Of a DNA stretch of 12,349 nucleotides, positions 11,214 through 12,349 are shown piece after piece. Both the position numbers and the translations under genes were made by a program. The stretch is from Deltaproteobacteria bacterium (GTDB lineage: Bacteria > Desulfobacterota > Syntrophia > Syntrophales > UBA2210), in the NCBI GenBank assembly GCA_030603465.1, contig JAUVXT010000050.1, positions 1 to 12,349 on the forward strand, given 5' to 3'. Numbering within the stretch: the first letter of the stretch is position 1; the number at the start of each line of letters is the position of its first letter. The notes beneath the pieces are model-generated. The model was not told where the DNA came from. It did no database searches and saw nothing but the letters and a program-made list of their open reading frames with translations.

Positions 11214-12349
11214 GTCAGTTTGTTTCCCTTTTGAGCTAAACCATTTCCTGTCGGGCAACAGGCCCCATATCAAAGCGCCAATCGTAACAATCCACAGGGT
11301 GATGCTTATGGCCGAAGATAGGAAAATACTGAAACTTCCATGAGACATCTGGAGGGAACGGGTAAAATTGTCTTCAACCAGAGGTCCTAGAATAAGACCC
11401 AATATCAAACAGGCTATGGGATAGCGGTTTTTATGGCATATATAGCCGAATACGCCAAATATGAGAACTATGATGACATCCATAAAGAGGCTTCTATCGG
11501 CTATGCCGCCGATGAAGCTTAAGGCCATTATGACCGGTACCAAAATCGCCGCAGGGACAAGGGTCACCTTTGCAAAAAAATTGGCTCCAAATATTCCTAT
11601 GAAGAAAAAGAGAAATTGAGAAAGAAAGAGGCCGATGATGAGGGTATAGGCAATAGGCCCGGCATCGGAAAAAAATGCATATCCCGGTCTCAAACCATAG
11701 ATATTAATGGCTGCCAGAAAGATGGCGGCGGTAGCGCCACCGGGAATACCCAGTGCAAAGGCTGGTATCAGTTCTGCCGACACACAGGCATTATTGGCGG
11801 TTTCCGGAGCCACTACACCCAGGGGATTCCCCTTGCCAAAGGAGTCAGGATCCCTGGAAGATCTTTTTTGAAAAAGATAGGCCATAAAATTGGTGATATT
11901 GATGCCGACACCCGGTATAACCCCCAGGATGCAGCCCAAAACTGCATTTTTGAGGACGGTACCCCAATTCTTAAATACCAGAACAATACCCTCTCGTACA
12001 CCCCCTGTAACCCTGCCAGGTTTGGAGATTTGCCCTCCCTCCTCTGCCAGGACAAAGGCCTGAGAAAGTGCAAAGAGGCCGATCGCTACCGGTATAAAGG
12101 GGATTCCGCCTTCGAGATATTCAATGCCGAAGGTAAAGCGGTACCCACCGGTAAAGAGATCGACACCGATGGTACTGATTAAGACTCCCAGCACACCTAA
12201 CATGAGACCCTTGAGTGTATCGCCTTTGGCTGCCACAGCAACCATGGACAGGCCAAAAAAGGCAAGGGCACAATAGTCAGCCGGAGCAAATTTAAGGGCA
12301 AATTCAGCCAAGAGAGGCGCAAGCGTTGCGAGAGCAAGCACCCCGATAA
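11205..12349 (-). CDS. tctA: TctA-family tripartite tricarboxylate transporter membrane subunit (partial, 5' end outside window)
   Basis: The frame is open to the window edge, so only about 380 C-terminal residues of a protein usually near 500 are present. The sequence is mostly membrane segments. It begins inside the family's conserved IGVLALATLAPLLAEFALKF region, continues with YCALAFFGLSMVAVA, and carries the second core motif in LGVIPGVGINITNFMAYLFQKR, then GVVAPETANNACVSAELIPAFALGIPGGATAA, the most conserved part of TctA. TctA is the large channel subunit, working with the small TctB and a periplasmic binding protein TctC that would be outside this window. It ends in TGA 97 bases upstream of the decarboxylase start on the same strand, so the two are probably one operon. 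The transported carboxylate cannot be told from TctA. Confidence 0.9.
   Translation of the reverse strand, partial: IGVLALATLAPLLAEFALKFAPADYCALAFFGLSMVAVAAKGDTLKGLMLGVLGVLISTIGVDLFTGGYRFTFGIEYLEGGIPFIPVAIGLFALSQAFVLAEEGGQISKPGRVTGGVREGIVLVFKNWGTVLKNAVLGCILGVIPGVGINITNFMAYLFQKRSSRDPDSFGKGNPLGVVAPETANNACVSAELIPAFALGIPGGATAAIFLAAINIYGLRPGYAFFSDAGPIAYTLIIGLFLSQFLFFFIGIFGANFFAKVTLVPAAILVPVIMALSFIGGIADRSLFMDVIIVLIFGVFGYICHKNRYPIACLILGLILGPLVEDNFTRSLQMSHGSFSIFLSSAISITLWIVTIGALIWGLLPDRKWFSSKGKQTDTQ

Overview
The window looks like chromosomal DNA from an anaerobic bacterium, most likely a deltaproteobacterium (Desulfobacterota, syntroph or sulfate-reducer-like). This rests on gene content recognised from protein motifs: a double-length ThyX, a ferredoxin-nitroreductase fusion, a cobalamin-binding-type radical SAM protein, a TGS-domain GTPase, and a UbiD decarboxylase beside a tripartite tricarboxylate transporter. 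The taxonomic placement is inference. No rRNA, tRNA, CRISPR array or intact transposase was seen.

Left third (1-2640), accessory: three complete and different type II toxin-antitoxin operons lie head to tail on the + strand, higBA (97-696), mazEF (1287-1876) and hicAB (2038-2635). Each has an inverted repeat at its promoter that suits autoregulation. The 590-base gap between the first two holds several stacked hairpins and no convincing gene. The window begins in a hairpin followed by GTTGGGC, which resembles the 3' half of an integron attC site but cannot be confirmed here.

Middle (2640-7211): on the - strand, a complete radical SAM gene (4970-3447) is followed ten bases later, in the same frame, by the C-terminal half of a MetE-type methionine synthase (3437-2895) that has lost its first half. 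Divergently on the + strand, a DRG/Obg-like GTPase with a TGS domain and a ferredoxin-nitroreductase form a two-gene operon (5142-7050).

Right part (7211-12349): a small cyclophilin-like-fold protein (7582-7211, -) is divergent from a tandem-domain ThyX (from 7888, +). The thyX frame is broken by a single in-frame TAG at 9145-9147, yet conserved ThyX sequence continues in the same frame for 72 more codons to a TAA at 9364-9366. That TAG is the most notable feature here: a point nonsense mutation, a sequencing error, or a recoded codon. Converging on it from the right, the - strand carries a UbiD-family decarboxylase and, upstream of it, the C-terminal part of a TctA transporter subunit that runs off the window. 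Together they suggest uptake and decarboxylation of an aromatic or other carboxylic acid.
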